A stretch of DNA of 64,000 nucleotides from Carpediemonas membranifera (lineage: Eukaryota; Fornicata). The translations under genes and the position numbers were made by a program. The notes under the pieces are model-generated. The model saw only the letters and a list, made by a program, of their open reading frames with translations. It searched no databases and had not been told where the DNA came from. Shown here one piece after another: positions 55,966 through 64,000 of the stretch. The first letter of the stretch is position 1, and the number at the start of each line of letters is the position of its first letter. The stretch spans positions 310,001-374,000 of the forward strand of contig JAHDYR010000067.1 in assembly GCA_019828565.1 (NCBI GenBank), in the 5' to 3' direction.

Positions 55966-57789
55966 ATGAGTAGTACTATGGAAATACTTTCTAATATCCT
56001 ATCTAACCCTGAGGCAACGCGTGAGTTCTGCTCCCGTGAGTGTCATCAGGATAACTTGTACTGCCAGGTGAAAACAGCGGCCTCCTTTTTCACCAGGGCT
56101 TCGGAAGAGCTTTCATGGAACGATCTGATTCCTATAATGCAATCATCAGCCGAGAAGCTCACGAAGTTGTATGAAGGAAACGATGCCCCGGATGACACAT
56201 GGTTTGGCCTCGTTCTCCTCACCCTCTGGCCCCGCAGCGTGGTCTTCGAGCCCTGGTACTCCGAAAGCCTGCTCAAGGCGTACTGCATGGCCGCTACGAA
56301 CCAGATACACGCACATGGCCTCGAGGGCCTCATCCAGGCGTATTCTGCGCTGTCTAATGAGCTTATGGCCAATCACCTCGCATCCCTGCATAATATAATC
56401 ACCGTGCACTTGCTCAAGGAGAAGAAGATCCGGTCCGATCGCCTGATTGCGCTTTACACTGTGCTCAGGCCCATGCAGGCACTGTATCTCTCGAACGAAC
56501 GGCGTGACGACCCTTTACCCTACGACGCTTGGCACAACAACGTAGTGAACGAACAGGTGAACCTGATCAACGACTACCAACACTACTTGGCCTTTACCAA
56601 GGGTCGCGGCGACGTCTTCTCCCTTGCCCGCTTCCCGTTCATCCTCAACGCGCACTCTAAGGTCAGCCTGATGCGGGCCGAGACGAAGACGCTGCAGTAC
56701 TCGGTGCAGGAGCCCATCTCATTCCTCCCGCCCCGCCCATTTCACATGCAGGTTCACAGGGACAGCCTGGTACATGACGCCATACGAAACGTGGCGAACG
56801 CCGGCCCTGATGCACTCAAGAGGAAGCTCAGAGTCTCTTTCATTGGCGAGGAGGGCATTGACGAGGGCGGTGTGGCCAAGGAGTTCTTCCAGCTCATCGT
56901 GCGTCAACTCTTTGATGTTCAGTACGGCATGTTCACTATCGACGAGGACACGAACACTTTCTTCTTCGCCCATAACACTCCTGCGTCCGTAGAGGAGTTT
57001 AAGCTCGTCGGCGTCCTCCTCGGGCTCTCTGTGTATAACGGGATCATCCTCGACGTCCGGCTCCCCCACGTCGTTTACCGCATGCTCTTTGGCATGCCCG
57101 TACGACTCCAGGACCTGAGAGGCGCCATCCCGTCACTGTATAACGGCCTCCGCCAGCTCCTCGAGATGCCCGAAGAGCTTGTTTCATCTCTCGCCCTCTC
57201 GTTTTGTGTCACGGAGTCCAATTTCGGTGAAACACGCACAGTTGACCTTATTCCTGACGGTGCGTCCATCCCGGTCACTGGAGCGAACCGTCACGAGTAC
57301 GTTGAGGCATATCTCCAGTATTACCTCGTCTCTGCCGTGCAGTGGCAATTCGACGCCTTCGCCCAGGGATTCACGTCCGTCGCCATGTGCGAGGCGATTA
57401 AGCTGTTCCGCCCCGAGGAGCTCGAGCTCGCCGTCTGCGGCTCCCCCGTCCTCGACTTCCACGAGCTCGAGGCCGTGACCAAGTACGACGGGCCGTACTC
57501 AAAGAGACCGCAAGTGGTCGAGTGGCTGTGGGAGTTGGTCCATAAGGAGATGACAGACGCTCAGCGTATCAAGTTCCTCTCGTTCGTGACCGGATCTGGT
57601 CGTGCACCGACGAACGGCCTGGGCCACCTGCCGTTCAAGGTCGTGAAGAACGGGGATGACGACAGGAGGCTGCCCACGGCGCACACGTGCTTCAATGTTC
57701 TGATGTTGCCCGAGTATTCCAGCCTGGAAATGCTGAGAAACCGTCTGTTTACGGCGATTGATAACGCTGAAGGGTTCGGTCTGAGATAG
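55966..57789 (+). CDS. HECT E3 ubiquitin ligase, UBE3A/E6AP type
   Basis: The 607-residue protein is UBE3A-like from about 230 to the end: FPFILNAHSKVSLMRAETKTLQYSVQ, the HECT N-lobe VSFIGEEGIDEGGVAKEFFQLIVRQLF, GMFTIDEDTNTFFF, LVGVLLGLSVYNGIILDVRLP, LFRPEELELAVCGS, and the C-lobe catalytic site TAHTCFNVLMLPEYSS with Cys575. It ends AEGFGLR, like the AKGFGML end that UBE3A needs for activity. The shorter N-terminal part keeps an MSSTMEIL...FCSRECHQDN start, but a zinc-binding AZUL fold was not clear. It accepts ubiquitin from E2 as a thioester before transfer. Met 55966 is chosen because upstream codons lack homology. Confidence 0.93.
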   Translation: MSSTMEILSNILSNPEATREFCSRECHQDNLYCQVKTAASFFTRASEELSWNDLIPIMQSSAEKLTKLYEGNDAPDDTWFGLVLLTLWPRSVVFEPWYSESLLKAYCMAATNQIHAHGLEGLIQAYSALSNELMANHLASLHNIITVHLLKEKKIRSDRLIALYTVLRPMQALYLSNERRDDPLPYDAWHNNVVNEQVNLINDYQHYLAFTKGRGDVFSLARFPFILNAHSKVSLMRAETKTLQYSVQEPISFLPPRPFHMQVHRDSLVHDAIRNVANAGPDALKRKLRVSFIGEEGIDEGGVAKEFFQLIVRQLFDVQYGMFTIDEDTNTFFFAHNTPASVEEFKLVGVLLGLSVYNGIILDVRLPHVVYRMLFGMPVRLQDLRGAIPSLYNGLRQLLEMPEELVSSLALSFCVTESNFGETRTVDLIPDGASIPVTGANRHEYVEAYLQYYLVSAVQWQFDAFAQGFTSVAMCEAIKLFRPEELELAVCGSPVLDFHELEAVTKYDGPYSKRPQVVEWLWELVHKEMTDAQRIKFLSFVTGSGRAPTNGLGHLPFKVVKNGDDDRRLPTAHTCFNVLMLPEYSSLEMLRNRLFTAIDNAEGFGLR

Positions 57790-57910
57790 ACGTCATGGGG
57801 CATGTATTTCCGTTACTGGTTATGATAAATGGACTCGCGTCATGTTTGGATGGGTGTTGGTGCTATTTATGTGAGGCTATGTATACCTGCAGCAACGAAC
57901 AAACCGAGAA

Positions 57911-60900
57911 ATGAGGCTGCAGCTGTTCCTTGCTGCGTTTCTAATTGCTGCAACAGTAGCAATTTCGTATGATGAATACGGTCACGGTCGTTTCACATAC
58001 TACAGCACGGGTATTGCCACGGAATCCAACGATGCCATACTGACTGGTTTCCCCTTCAAGCTAGAGTACTTTGGCCTAACCAGCGACTCCTCCGCGTCTC
58101 CCTACTGGGTCATTCCCAGCTCATGTGAGATGAGCAGCGGCTATACGGCAACAGACAACCCTCTTGAGGTAACCTGTCCAGAACCAGGGGAGCAGCGCTT
58201 CACAGTCTATAAGAACGGCGACGACACCACCGCAGACAGCTGGTACATCAAGATTCTGGGCGATTACGCCAAGTACCACTGGGTCGTCGCCGACTCAACC
58301 CTCACTGGCCTTGCTGTGCCCCTCGGAACTGGGACGAGGACGCTGAACCTGTGGGTGGTGGACATGGAAACATGCGACGCTGACGAGCTGCTGGGTGAAG
58401 CTCTGGTGCCGAGTACTACATCGAAACGGTTGACCTCTGGCCTTCGTAACATCGGCCTGGTGCCCCAGATCGGGATTTCTACAGATTCAGTCATATCCAT
58501 CACATCTGATGTCGTCTGGAACACCACCATCAATGCCTGGCAGCTGAACTACACTGCAGACTATCCCACACTGAGCATGGTCCGCGTCTCGTCCAACGGC
58601 GCCTCCTTCTTCGGCCACCACGTACGCACAGTCAGCCACATGCTCACGGCGACCGACCTGCCCAGAGAGCCGAGTGCTTTTACTGAGGACGTGACGGGGG
58701 TGATCGCGGGGTGGACGTCGGGCTGGCAGCTCAACCCGTGCGCAGTCAACCCAAGCGTGCAGATTGCTCGGCCGACGGGGACGTTTACCCGGTTCAGATT
58801 CACCCTAGTCAACTTCCGGGAGGCCAGCAAGCTGTATTACATTGAGCAGGGCGCTCTCGACGGCACCGCCGACACGACGGCGGTCAGTCTACTCGACATC
58901 ATGCCCACAACGACCAGCATCCTAGCACTGACAGCATTGGGCTCGGTTTACTACACAGAGGGCAGCACATGGTCTGCCGCGACTGGTCTGACCTCGGCCG
59001 TCTCGTCCATCGTCGCCCCAGCCGCCTACGACCCCCTCCGCGACGAGGACGACAATCTCTCCGCCCAGAACAAGGTCTACGCCGCATACAGTGCGACTGA
59101 CGGCTTCTTCCTCTCGACCGACAACGGCGCCACCTGGTCCGCCCTGGCAGTCGACCTCGGGGCCTACACCACGGCGCTGTCGTACATAGTCTCATCCGTG
59201 GAGGCCAAGACCCTCAACATCCTGGCCTCTGACGGGGCGACGATCCATACCTTCGTTCATACAGTCGACGCAGTCGGTGATGAGACCACAACTGACAATG
59301 GAGCGGTCGAAGATATTGACACGATCCACCCCTGGACCTCACCCTCGCCTTACATCATTGGTACCGGCACCTCAGTGAAGGTCTCCCCCAACGGCGGGGC
59401 GACGTGGCTCGACTCGGACTTCGACTCCCGGGACGCGGCGAGACCCGCACCCAACCTCGACGCTGGCGAGAGCATCACCAAGGTCAGTCCACGCGGGTCC
59501 TTCGTCCTCCTCCAGTCCACCACTAACCGAGTATTCGTTGGTGTCTTTGGACACACCTCTGCCAACGAGATCTCAGCCGGCATTGCAGTTGACGGCACGG
59601 GGCTGATCTCCTCGGCCCCGTGGGGCCAGGCGGTCTACACCATGCAGGCCCAGTTCGGCGGCGTCGGGTACCGGTCGCTGTCTGTCAATGAGCTCGTCAG
59701 CACTAAGATCCCGCTGTTCGTCGAGGCGACCGACAGTAATTCCCAGAACGAGCCTGACGTGTGTCCGGCTGATATCTTCAAGTGGGTGTATGGACCAGCA
59801 CTGTATCTAGATATCGGAGATACGGCTACGGTTGCGCTGGAGGATGCCAGCTCAATCCTGATGACACAATCGGTCGCAGGCTGGGCAGCTGTCGATATTT
59901 CCGGCAACACAGCCACTATCCGGCAAAATCCTAACACAATCAATCTCACCAACCATGACAGCTGGCAGAAGTCGATGCACTCCGTATCATTGATATGGAG
60001 CCCGTATAGCGTTGGAACCGGATGTGCGGCTGCCACCATGACTGTAGAAGAGTCGACCCTGATCGCCTACACCTCCGAGTACCAGATTTACACCGCTACT
60101 GAGCTGCCACACGTGGTTACAACTGCGTCGCTCTCCTCGACAGCTGGGGCGATGCATCCAACTACACGGGTGCGGTTTGGCTGCCCGCCCAACCGGCATC
60201 TGCGTGTCAAGGAGGTTTCTTTCGACCCATCCGACTGTGCAATTTTTGCCACGGGAGACCGTCACGACTTCTCTCAAGAGTTCAGCCTGTGGGAGTATCT
60301 GAGGCCTGGCCCCGCCGTCGCCTCGAGCTACGCGGCGGACGGGTTCGACTCGTACGACGTGGCAGCGTATGGCTGCCCGATCTCGGTCTACCAGGGTACG
60401 GATGGGTGGAAGCCGACGCTGCAGCTCTACGACGGCCCCACATATGTCAAGGACGTCGAGGCCGACTACGTTATTTACGAGCTCCGCGGCCGGACCGACT
60501 TTACGTACAACGCGACCGAGGGCGATGTAGGCTGCACTCACGGAGCGCAGACGTGGGGCTACATGACGGACGGCTGTGCCAAGGACCGATGGGAGTGCTG
60601 GACCAAGACCAACTACATCCCCTGCACCGAGGACACGGGCCGGTCGTACGGGTCGAGTGACATTTATGACGTCCTCAACAACGCCGGGGATAACGCCATT
60701 GTGTTCACTGCGGACGGGGCGGACGGCGTCTTCCTCTTCAGGGCCCGTGTCCTCGATCCAGAGTTCTCGTTCTGCGAGCTCACTGTTGACTTCGCTGTCG
60801 ACACTTACGGGGCACCCATTAGCGTGCTGGTCACCTTCCTGGTGGTTCTGAGCGGCATCATTGCATCGGCGGTGTGGGTCTGCTGCTCCTACTCGTACTA

Positions 60901-60934
60901 CAAGCGGCGGAAGTTCAAGCTCACCATCAAGTGA
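57911..60934 (+). CDS. CatSper channel auxiliary subunit (delta/epsilon type)
   Basis: The 1,007-residue type I membrane protein has a signal peptide (MRLQLFLAAFLIAATVA), a long beta-rich ectodomain with N-glycosylation sites, one transmembrane helix (VLVTFLVVLSGIIASAVWVCC, about 976-996) and a short basic tail. The C-terminal ectodomain carries the signature shared by CATSPERD and CATSPERE: CPPNRHL, YDVAAYGCPISVYQGT, PTLQLYDGPTYVKDVEADYV, ELRGRTDFTYNATE, NYIPC, YDVLNNAGDNAIVF and DPEFSFCELTVDFAV. In the delta/epsilon group the upstream part forms a propeller, consistent with STDNGATWS and SPNGGATW sequences here. These subunits cap the flagellar Ca2+ channel CatSper. Which paralog it represents is uncertain. 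Confidence 0.78.
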   Translation: MRLQLFLAAFLIAATVAISYDEYGHGRFTYYSTGIATESNDAILTGFPFKLEYFGLTSDSSASPYWVIPSSCEMSSGYTATDNPLEVTCPEPGEQRFTVYKNGDDTTADSWYIKILGDYAKYHWVVADSTLTGLAVPLGTGTRTLNLWVVDMETCDADELLGEALVPSTTSKRLTSGLRNIGLVPQIGISTDSVISITSDVVWNTTINAWQLNYTADYPTLSMVRVSSNGASFFGHHVRTVSHMLTATDLPREPSAFTEDVTGVIAGWTSGWQLNPCAVNPSVQIARPTGTFTRFRFTLVNFREASKLYYIEQGALDGTADTTAVSLLDIMPTTTSILALTALGSVYYTEGSTWSAATGLTSAVSSIVAPAAYDPLRDEDDNLSAQNKVYAAYSATDGFFLSTDNGATWSALAVDLGAYTTALSYIVSSVEAKTLNILASDGATIHTFVHTVDAVGDETTTDNGAVEDIDTIHPWTSPSPYIIGTGTSVKVSPNGGATWLDSDFDSRDAARPAPNLDAGESITKVSPRGSFVLLQSTTNRVFVGVFGHTSANEISAGIAVDGTGLISSAPWGQAVYTMQAQFGGVGYRSLSVNELVSTKIPLFVEATDSNSQNEPDVCPADIFKWVYGPALYLDIGDTATVALEDASSILMTQSVAGWAAVDISGNTATIRQNPNTINLTNHDSWQKSMHSVSLIWSPYSVGTGCAAATMTVEESTLIAYTSEYQIYTATELPHVVTTASLSSTAGAMHPTTRVRFGCPPNRHLRVKEVSFDPSDCAIFATGDRHDFSQEFSLWEYLRPGPAVASSYAADGFDSYDVAAYGCPISVYQGTDGWKPTLQLYDGPTYVKDVEADYVIYELRGRTDFTYNATEGDVGCTHGAQTWGYMTDGCAKDRWECWTKTNYIPCTEDTGRSYGSSDIYDVLNNAGDNAIVFTADGADGVFLFRARVLDPEFSFCELTVDFAVDTYGAPISVLVTFLVVLSGIIASAVWVCCSYSYYKRRKFKLTIK

Positions 60935-61621
60935 TCGGATCGTCGTGGGTTGAGCGATATGCTGCTGTTTATGATGTAAATTTGCGTTTGCGACGCCTAG
61001 TTGGTTCGTTCTTATGGCTGAGCGTATTGTGCTCAAGAACTGACGGTTAAGACATCGGGAGGAAAAGAAAAGGAAAGGCTGGGCGAGTGTTTATCTGCTC
61101 TTCAATCACATTGAGACTTATGAGGCTTGATGTTGGTTATTGAAGCTGTTCGGGACGCGTTCCTGTGAATATGCGGAGAACGCATGCAAATAGGAACACT
61201 ATGGAACGACGTCCCGCATTATTGCATAATGGGAGAAGCTGATACACGCGGTGGGCCGAAGCACGCGTGTAACCGACTCTATGTTCATGCCTTTGTTGAC
61301 TAGCTTTTTTTTCACCAAAAAAGTTTCCGCTGTTTTTTTTTCAGGCTCGCTCCAATCCGGCAACAGTAATGCGAGAATGACACGCATATTGGGCAGGATA
61401 CGACATGGTTGGCAGTCTACCAGTTAGCAATGTAGTAGAGTGTGGGTTGGTGGGTACCTTTTGGCATAGGTGGTTAAGTGTCTGTCCGTAGAGCTAAAGT
61501 GATCACTCAACCCACACTCTACTACAGCAATAACACGTTTCCAACCGGAGATTCCCTCCCTGTCACAGATCCCCAGAGTCGCCCTGGATTTGCCCAGAGT
61601 ACAATACAGAGGCTTTATCCG
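60935..61621. other. Convergent intergenic region with T-tracts
   Basis: Holds the long inverted repeat listed separately and T-rich tracts at about 61303-61345 between a forward and a reverse gene. No reading frame of interest. Confidence 0.5.
61431..61526. repeat. Perfect 19-bp inverted repeat with 58-nt spacer
   Basis: TGTAGTAGAGTGTGGGTTG at 61431-61449 is the exact reverse complement of 61508-61526. It could form a long hairpin in RNA or mark the ends of a tiny non-autonomous element. The spacer has no reading frame. Confidence 0.8.
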
Positions 61622-62377
61622 CTAGAACCACGCCATGCCGCTACCCTTGTCGTTCAACTTCTTATACGCTGGTATCACAACAAAGTTGACGAACGCAATG
61701 AGAGTGGGCGTCGCGATAATGATGGTTGCCACAACGAGAGTCAGACAAACACCGAAGCAAATGAGCAGCAGGATTGCAGCAAGGAGGATATTACGCTTAG
61801 CAAAGCTCTTCTTGAGCTGCTCGGCGGTCTTGCTGTATGTACGCGCCTCGACGGCCAGACCCAGGGCCTGCTCCTCGAGGTCGTTCAGGTTATCTCCACG
61901 TTGGAGCATCATGTTGATGTTATCGTGCATGCGGTCCTTGATTTGACCCGTCTCCTTCTGTAGGAGTGCGATCTTATCCACGTTTTCCAGCGTGTCATAA
62001 GTCGAAGACAGGCTGGAGAAGAGGTTCTTGCTGCGGCCAGAGAGCGAGCCAGAAGTAGCGCTGGACACGGATGACCCGAATCGGACAGAGAACTGGTCTT
62101 TGAGCTCTGCCAGGAGCTTGAATGACATGCGCTGGGGGTAGTCGGCGGCAGTGATGGCAATATACATAGCGGAGGCATCAGAGTCGTAGTTGATGGACGA
62201 ACTGTCCTTCTTGAGGACTAGTTTGGGTTTCTTGTCGAGATCGACGGAGCGAGCCATCTTTGAAACGAGATCCTCGTATTCGGACCGAGAACCGCGGTTT
62301 GCAAGATAGGTAGCGATAACAACACGATCATCGCGCCTGACAACAGCAAAGAAGCGAACGTTACCCGACGAAGCCAT
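61622..62377 (-). CDS. Longin-domain R-SNARE (VAMP7-like)
   Basis: The 251-residue protein starts with a longin fold (MASSGNVRFFAVVRRDDRVVIATYLAN, YIAITAADYPQRMSFKLLAELKDQF). A SNARE helix follows at about 133-190, with the central arginine in NMMLQRGDNLNDLEEQ and heptads continuing through ALGLAVEARTYSKTAEQL. A basic KKSFAKRN precedes the membrane anchor. The anchor is unusual: about 40 hydrophobic residues (ILLAAILLLICFGVCLTLVV then ATIIIATPTLIAFVNFVVIP) and a polar end KKLNDKGSGMAWF, long enough for two helices. It should drive fusion at endosomal or lysosomal membranes. Met 62377 begins the longin domain directly; the 11 codons before it are not matched. Confidence 0.82.
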   Translation of the reverse strand: MASSGNVRFFAVVRRDDRVVIATYLANRGSRSEYEDLVSKMARSVDLDKKPKLVLKKDSSSINYDSDASAMYIAITAADYPQRMSFKLLAELKDQFSVRFGSSVSSATSGSLSGRSKNLFSSLSSTYDTLENVDKIALLQKETGQIKDRMHDNINMMLQRGDNLNDLEEQALGLAVEARTYSKTAEQLKKSFAKRNILLAAILLLICFGVCLTLVVATIIIATPTLIAFVNFVVIPAYKKLNDKGSGMAWF

Positions 62378-62746
62378 CTTGTCGGATTCCCAAGCAGCCA
62401 GTGGACCCAAAGCTGCGGAGATCGGCCTCGACTGGAGATAGAATCTGCGATATATCGCTAGTTTGGGCCATTATCTGGAGGTTTACTCTTTGAACACTCT
62501 GTTCTTCGCTGTCGAATCCCCTGGCCATGCTGATGAGTGCACATCTACAGGGCATTGTGACATGGACCGAGGAGTCCAGAGACGGCGGGGGTGCAGGCTC
62601 TCGGGTGGGGTTGGTGGTGGTGGCGCGTTGTGTTGGCAACGACCCGTTTGTCCCACTCGACGCTGCTCCTGTCGCCCCGACGCAGGCCCGAGTGGTCGCC
62701 CAGCCCCAGATTAAAAGCAGCAGCTATCGCCGTCCTATGGTACTAT
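62378..62746. other. Intergenic stretch
   Basis: Separates the SNARE start from the stop of the protease on the same strand. G/T-rich; no gene recognised. Confidence 0.4.
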
Positions 62747-64000
62747 TTACTGAGTAGAGAAGGGGATCTTGCTGGCGTCGAGGACGGGGTAGGCGGCAAG
62801 GCTGGCGACACCGTACTGGTTGCCGGCGTTGCGCTTGATGCGGATGTACCCGGAATCGCGCCACTTATAGCTCCACGAGTTCTGCACAAGCCAGTACTCC
62901 TCGCCGGTGATGCCGTCAACGCCGGCGCCGACAAGGGTCACGGCGTGGTCGAGCTGGTCGTCAGTGCACTTCTTGCTGGTGCTCTGGACGCGGTCGTTGG
63001 AGCCCTGGAAACCCTCGAGTCCGGCGCAGACGACGATGGAGATGGGGCCGACGGTTTCGAGCGCGTGAAGAAGGGCGTCCTCGTCGTACTGAGGGACAAT
63101 CTTCACGCCAGTGATGAGGCCGGCGGGGTAGACCTGGTCGGAGGGAACCTGGTCGATGCGGCACACGTGGTCGACCTCGCGGTAGGGGTACGCGGTGTCG
63201 GTGGGGATGGCGACGTTCTGCAGCCACTGGAGGGCGGCGGGGGTGTTGCCACCCTCGCAGCCGCGGCCGACCTCACCCTCGCCGCGGGCGTCGCCGCCGG
63301 GGGCGCAGTCCATGATGGCCTGGCGGGAAGGGAGGAGCTGATCGGGGAAGTTGGCGCCCTTGATCTTGCGGATCTGGCCGAAGATCGACGTCGCCGCGGC
63401 CTGGGTCCAGCAGCTGCCGCACATGCCCTGGTCGAGGATGTTGGGGGCGAAGCGGGTGGTGCCAGCCGTGTAGTCGATGGTCTTGCCGTTCGAGAAGGCG
63501 GCGTAGTCCTCGGGGGCGTTGTGGTAGGTCGCGCCGGCGGCGAGCAGCTCCTCGTGAGTGAACTGCATGTGGTTGCCGTTGATCGTGCGGCGGGCGCTGT
63601 TGGAGTTGGAGCGGCAGGAGCCGGGGGTGCTGAAGGCATGGGATTCGACGCCAGTGCGGGCGTTGGCGTAGATGAACGTGTAGGAGGTCGACGCGCCCTT
63701 GGTCTCGCCACCGAGGATGGCGCCGCTTGATGCATCGACGTAGATGCTCATGCCGATCTCGGCGGGGGACTTGAAGGTGTAGCGGGCGGCGGGCTTGCTG
63801 AGGAACATGTCGTCACCGACGAACTCGAACTCGTCGAGGCGGAGGAAGGGCAGGATGAAGAAGAGGTGGGTGTTGAGGGCATCGTCAGCGGTGACCTCCT
63901 CGCAGTACTTGGCCTTCTCGGTGCCGTGAGCAAAGGCGTGGTAGTAGTTGCCGTCGCCGGCGGGAACATAGATGGTCTCGCCGTTGTTGTAGTCGGCGGC
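62747..64000 (-). CDS. Papain-family (C1A) cysteine protease, 5' end outside the window
   Basis: At least 417 residues. The frame is open to the window edge, so the start and any signal peptide are not seen. The visible N-terminal part (about 150 residues, ETIYVPAGDGNYYHAF onward) is a non-catalytic prodomain-like region. The mature enzyme follows: oxyanion Gln and nucleophile Cys in ILDQGMCGSCW, Cys pairs in MDCAPGG and RGCEGG, catalytic His in LDHAVTLVG, and Asn in QNSWSYKWRDSGYIRIKR. All three catalytic residues are present. It would act in a lysosome-like compartment or be secreted. The ERFNIN prodomain motif of cathepsin L was not seen, so it may belong to a protist-specific branch. Confidence 0.9.
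   Translation of the reverse strand, partial: AADYNNGETIYVPAGDGNYYHAFAHGTEKAKYCEEVTADDALNTHLFFILPFLRLDEFEFVGDDMFLSKPAARYTFKSPAEIGMSIYVDASSGAILGGETKGASTSYTFIYANARTGVESHAFSTPGSCRSNSNSARRTINGNHMQFTHEELLAAGATYHNAPEDYAAFSNGKTIDYTAGTTRFAPNILDQGMCGSCWTQAAATSIFGQIRKIKGANFPDQLLPSRQAIMDCAPGGDARGEGEVGRGCEGGNTPAALQWLQNVAIPTDTAYPYREVDHVCRIDQVPSDQVYPAGLITGVKIVPQYDEDALLHALETVGPISIVVCAGLEGFQGSNDRVQSTSKKCTDDQLDHAVTLVGAGVDGITGEEYWLVQNSWSYKWRDSGYIRIKRNAGNQYGVASLAAYPVLDASKIPFSTQ

Noticed and set aside
62591-63730. 379-codon plus-strand frame, Val/Gly/Ala-rich
   Set aside because: Antisense of the papain-family protease, whose catalytic motifs are clear on the other strand.
1-64000. CRISPR arrays, rRNA genes, tRNA genes, bacterial operon signals
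   Set aside because: No regularly spaced repeats, rRNA cores or tRNA arms were seen; the gene content and introns are eukaryotic.

Overview
This window reads as a GC-rich, gene-dense eukaryotic nuclear genome from an anaerobic or microaerophilic flagellated protist. The evidence is eukaryotic core machinery (CCT7, PSMB1, TRAPPC1, SRP68, U1-C, RNase P/MRP Rpr2-type subunit, VPS37, RPS15A), an oxygen-sensitive [FeFe]-hydrogenase with an organelle-type presequence, and several cilium genes (nephrocystin-1-like, CYB5D1, a CatSper auxiliary subunit). The introns are tiny, with a branch-point-like motif fused to the acceptor as in Giardia and Trichomonas. A metamonad of the Carpediemonas type would fit, but that placement is inference. 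All three standard stop codons are used as stops.

Layout. 1-6.0 kb: end of phosphatidylinositol synthase, CK2 beta, TRAPPC1, CCT7 and the hydrogenase, all forward. 6-17.2 kb: a DCAF1-like protein, Trm11, dihydropyrimidine dehydrogenase and a nephrocystin-1-like protein. 17.4-25 kb: minimal U1-C, an unresolved small gene, VPS37, SRP68 (reverse), uS8, a reverse coiled-coil protein, Rpr2-like and a four-TM protein. 25-34 kb: cytosolic Hsp110, an AMPK/MARK-type kinase, CYB5D1 and ER GRP170. 34.6-37.5 kb: three reverse genes (bromodomain, PSMB1, unknown). 37.8-46.2 kb: unknown helical protein, RhoGAP, possible small membrane protein, polytopic membrane protein and a receptor kinase. 46.3-53.7 kb: two RCC1-like paralogs, a decayed relative, cystinosin and a SET methyltransferase. 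54-55.7 kb: a Fanzor/TnpB-like ORF between perfect 30-bp direct repeats. 56-64 kb: UBE3A-type HECT ligase, CatSper subunit, R-SNARE and a papain-family protease cut by the window edge.

The most notable signals are: thirteen inferred introns of 28-40 nt, most with GTTTGT-like donors and acceptors ending in a compact C-[TC]-N-A-C-(A)-CAG motif; a CGCAGTTT element 19-34 nt upstream of several start codons; the Fanzor-like element; a beta-propeller receptor kinase whose frame breaks in a GA repeat; and two sets of interspersed repeats. Splicing was inferred by matching exon junctions to known protein families, since no RNA data are available.
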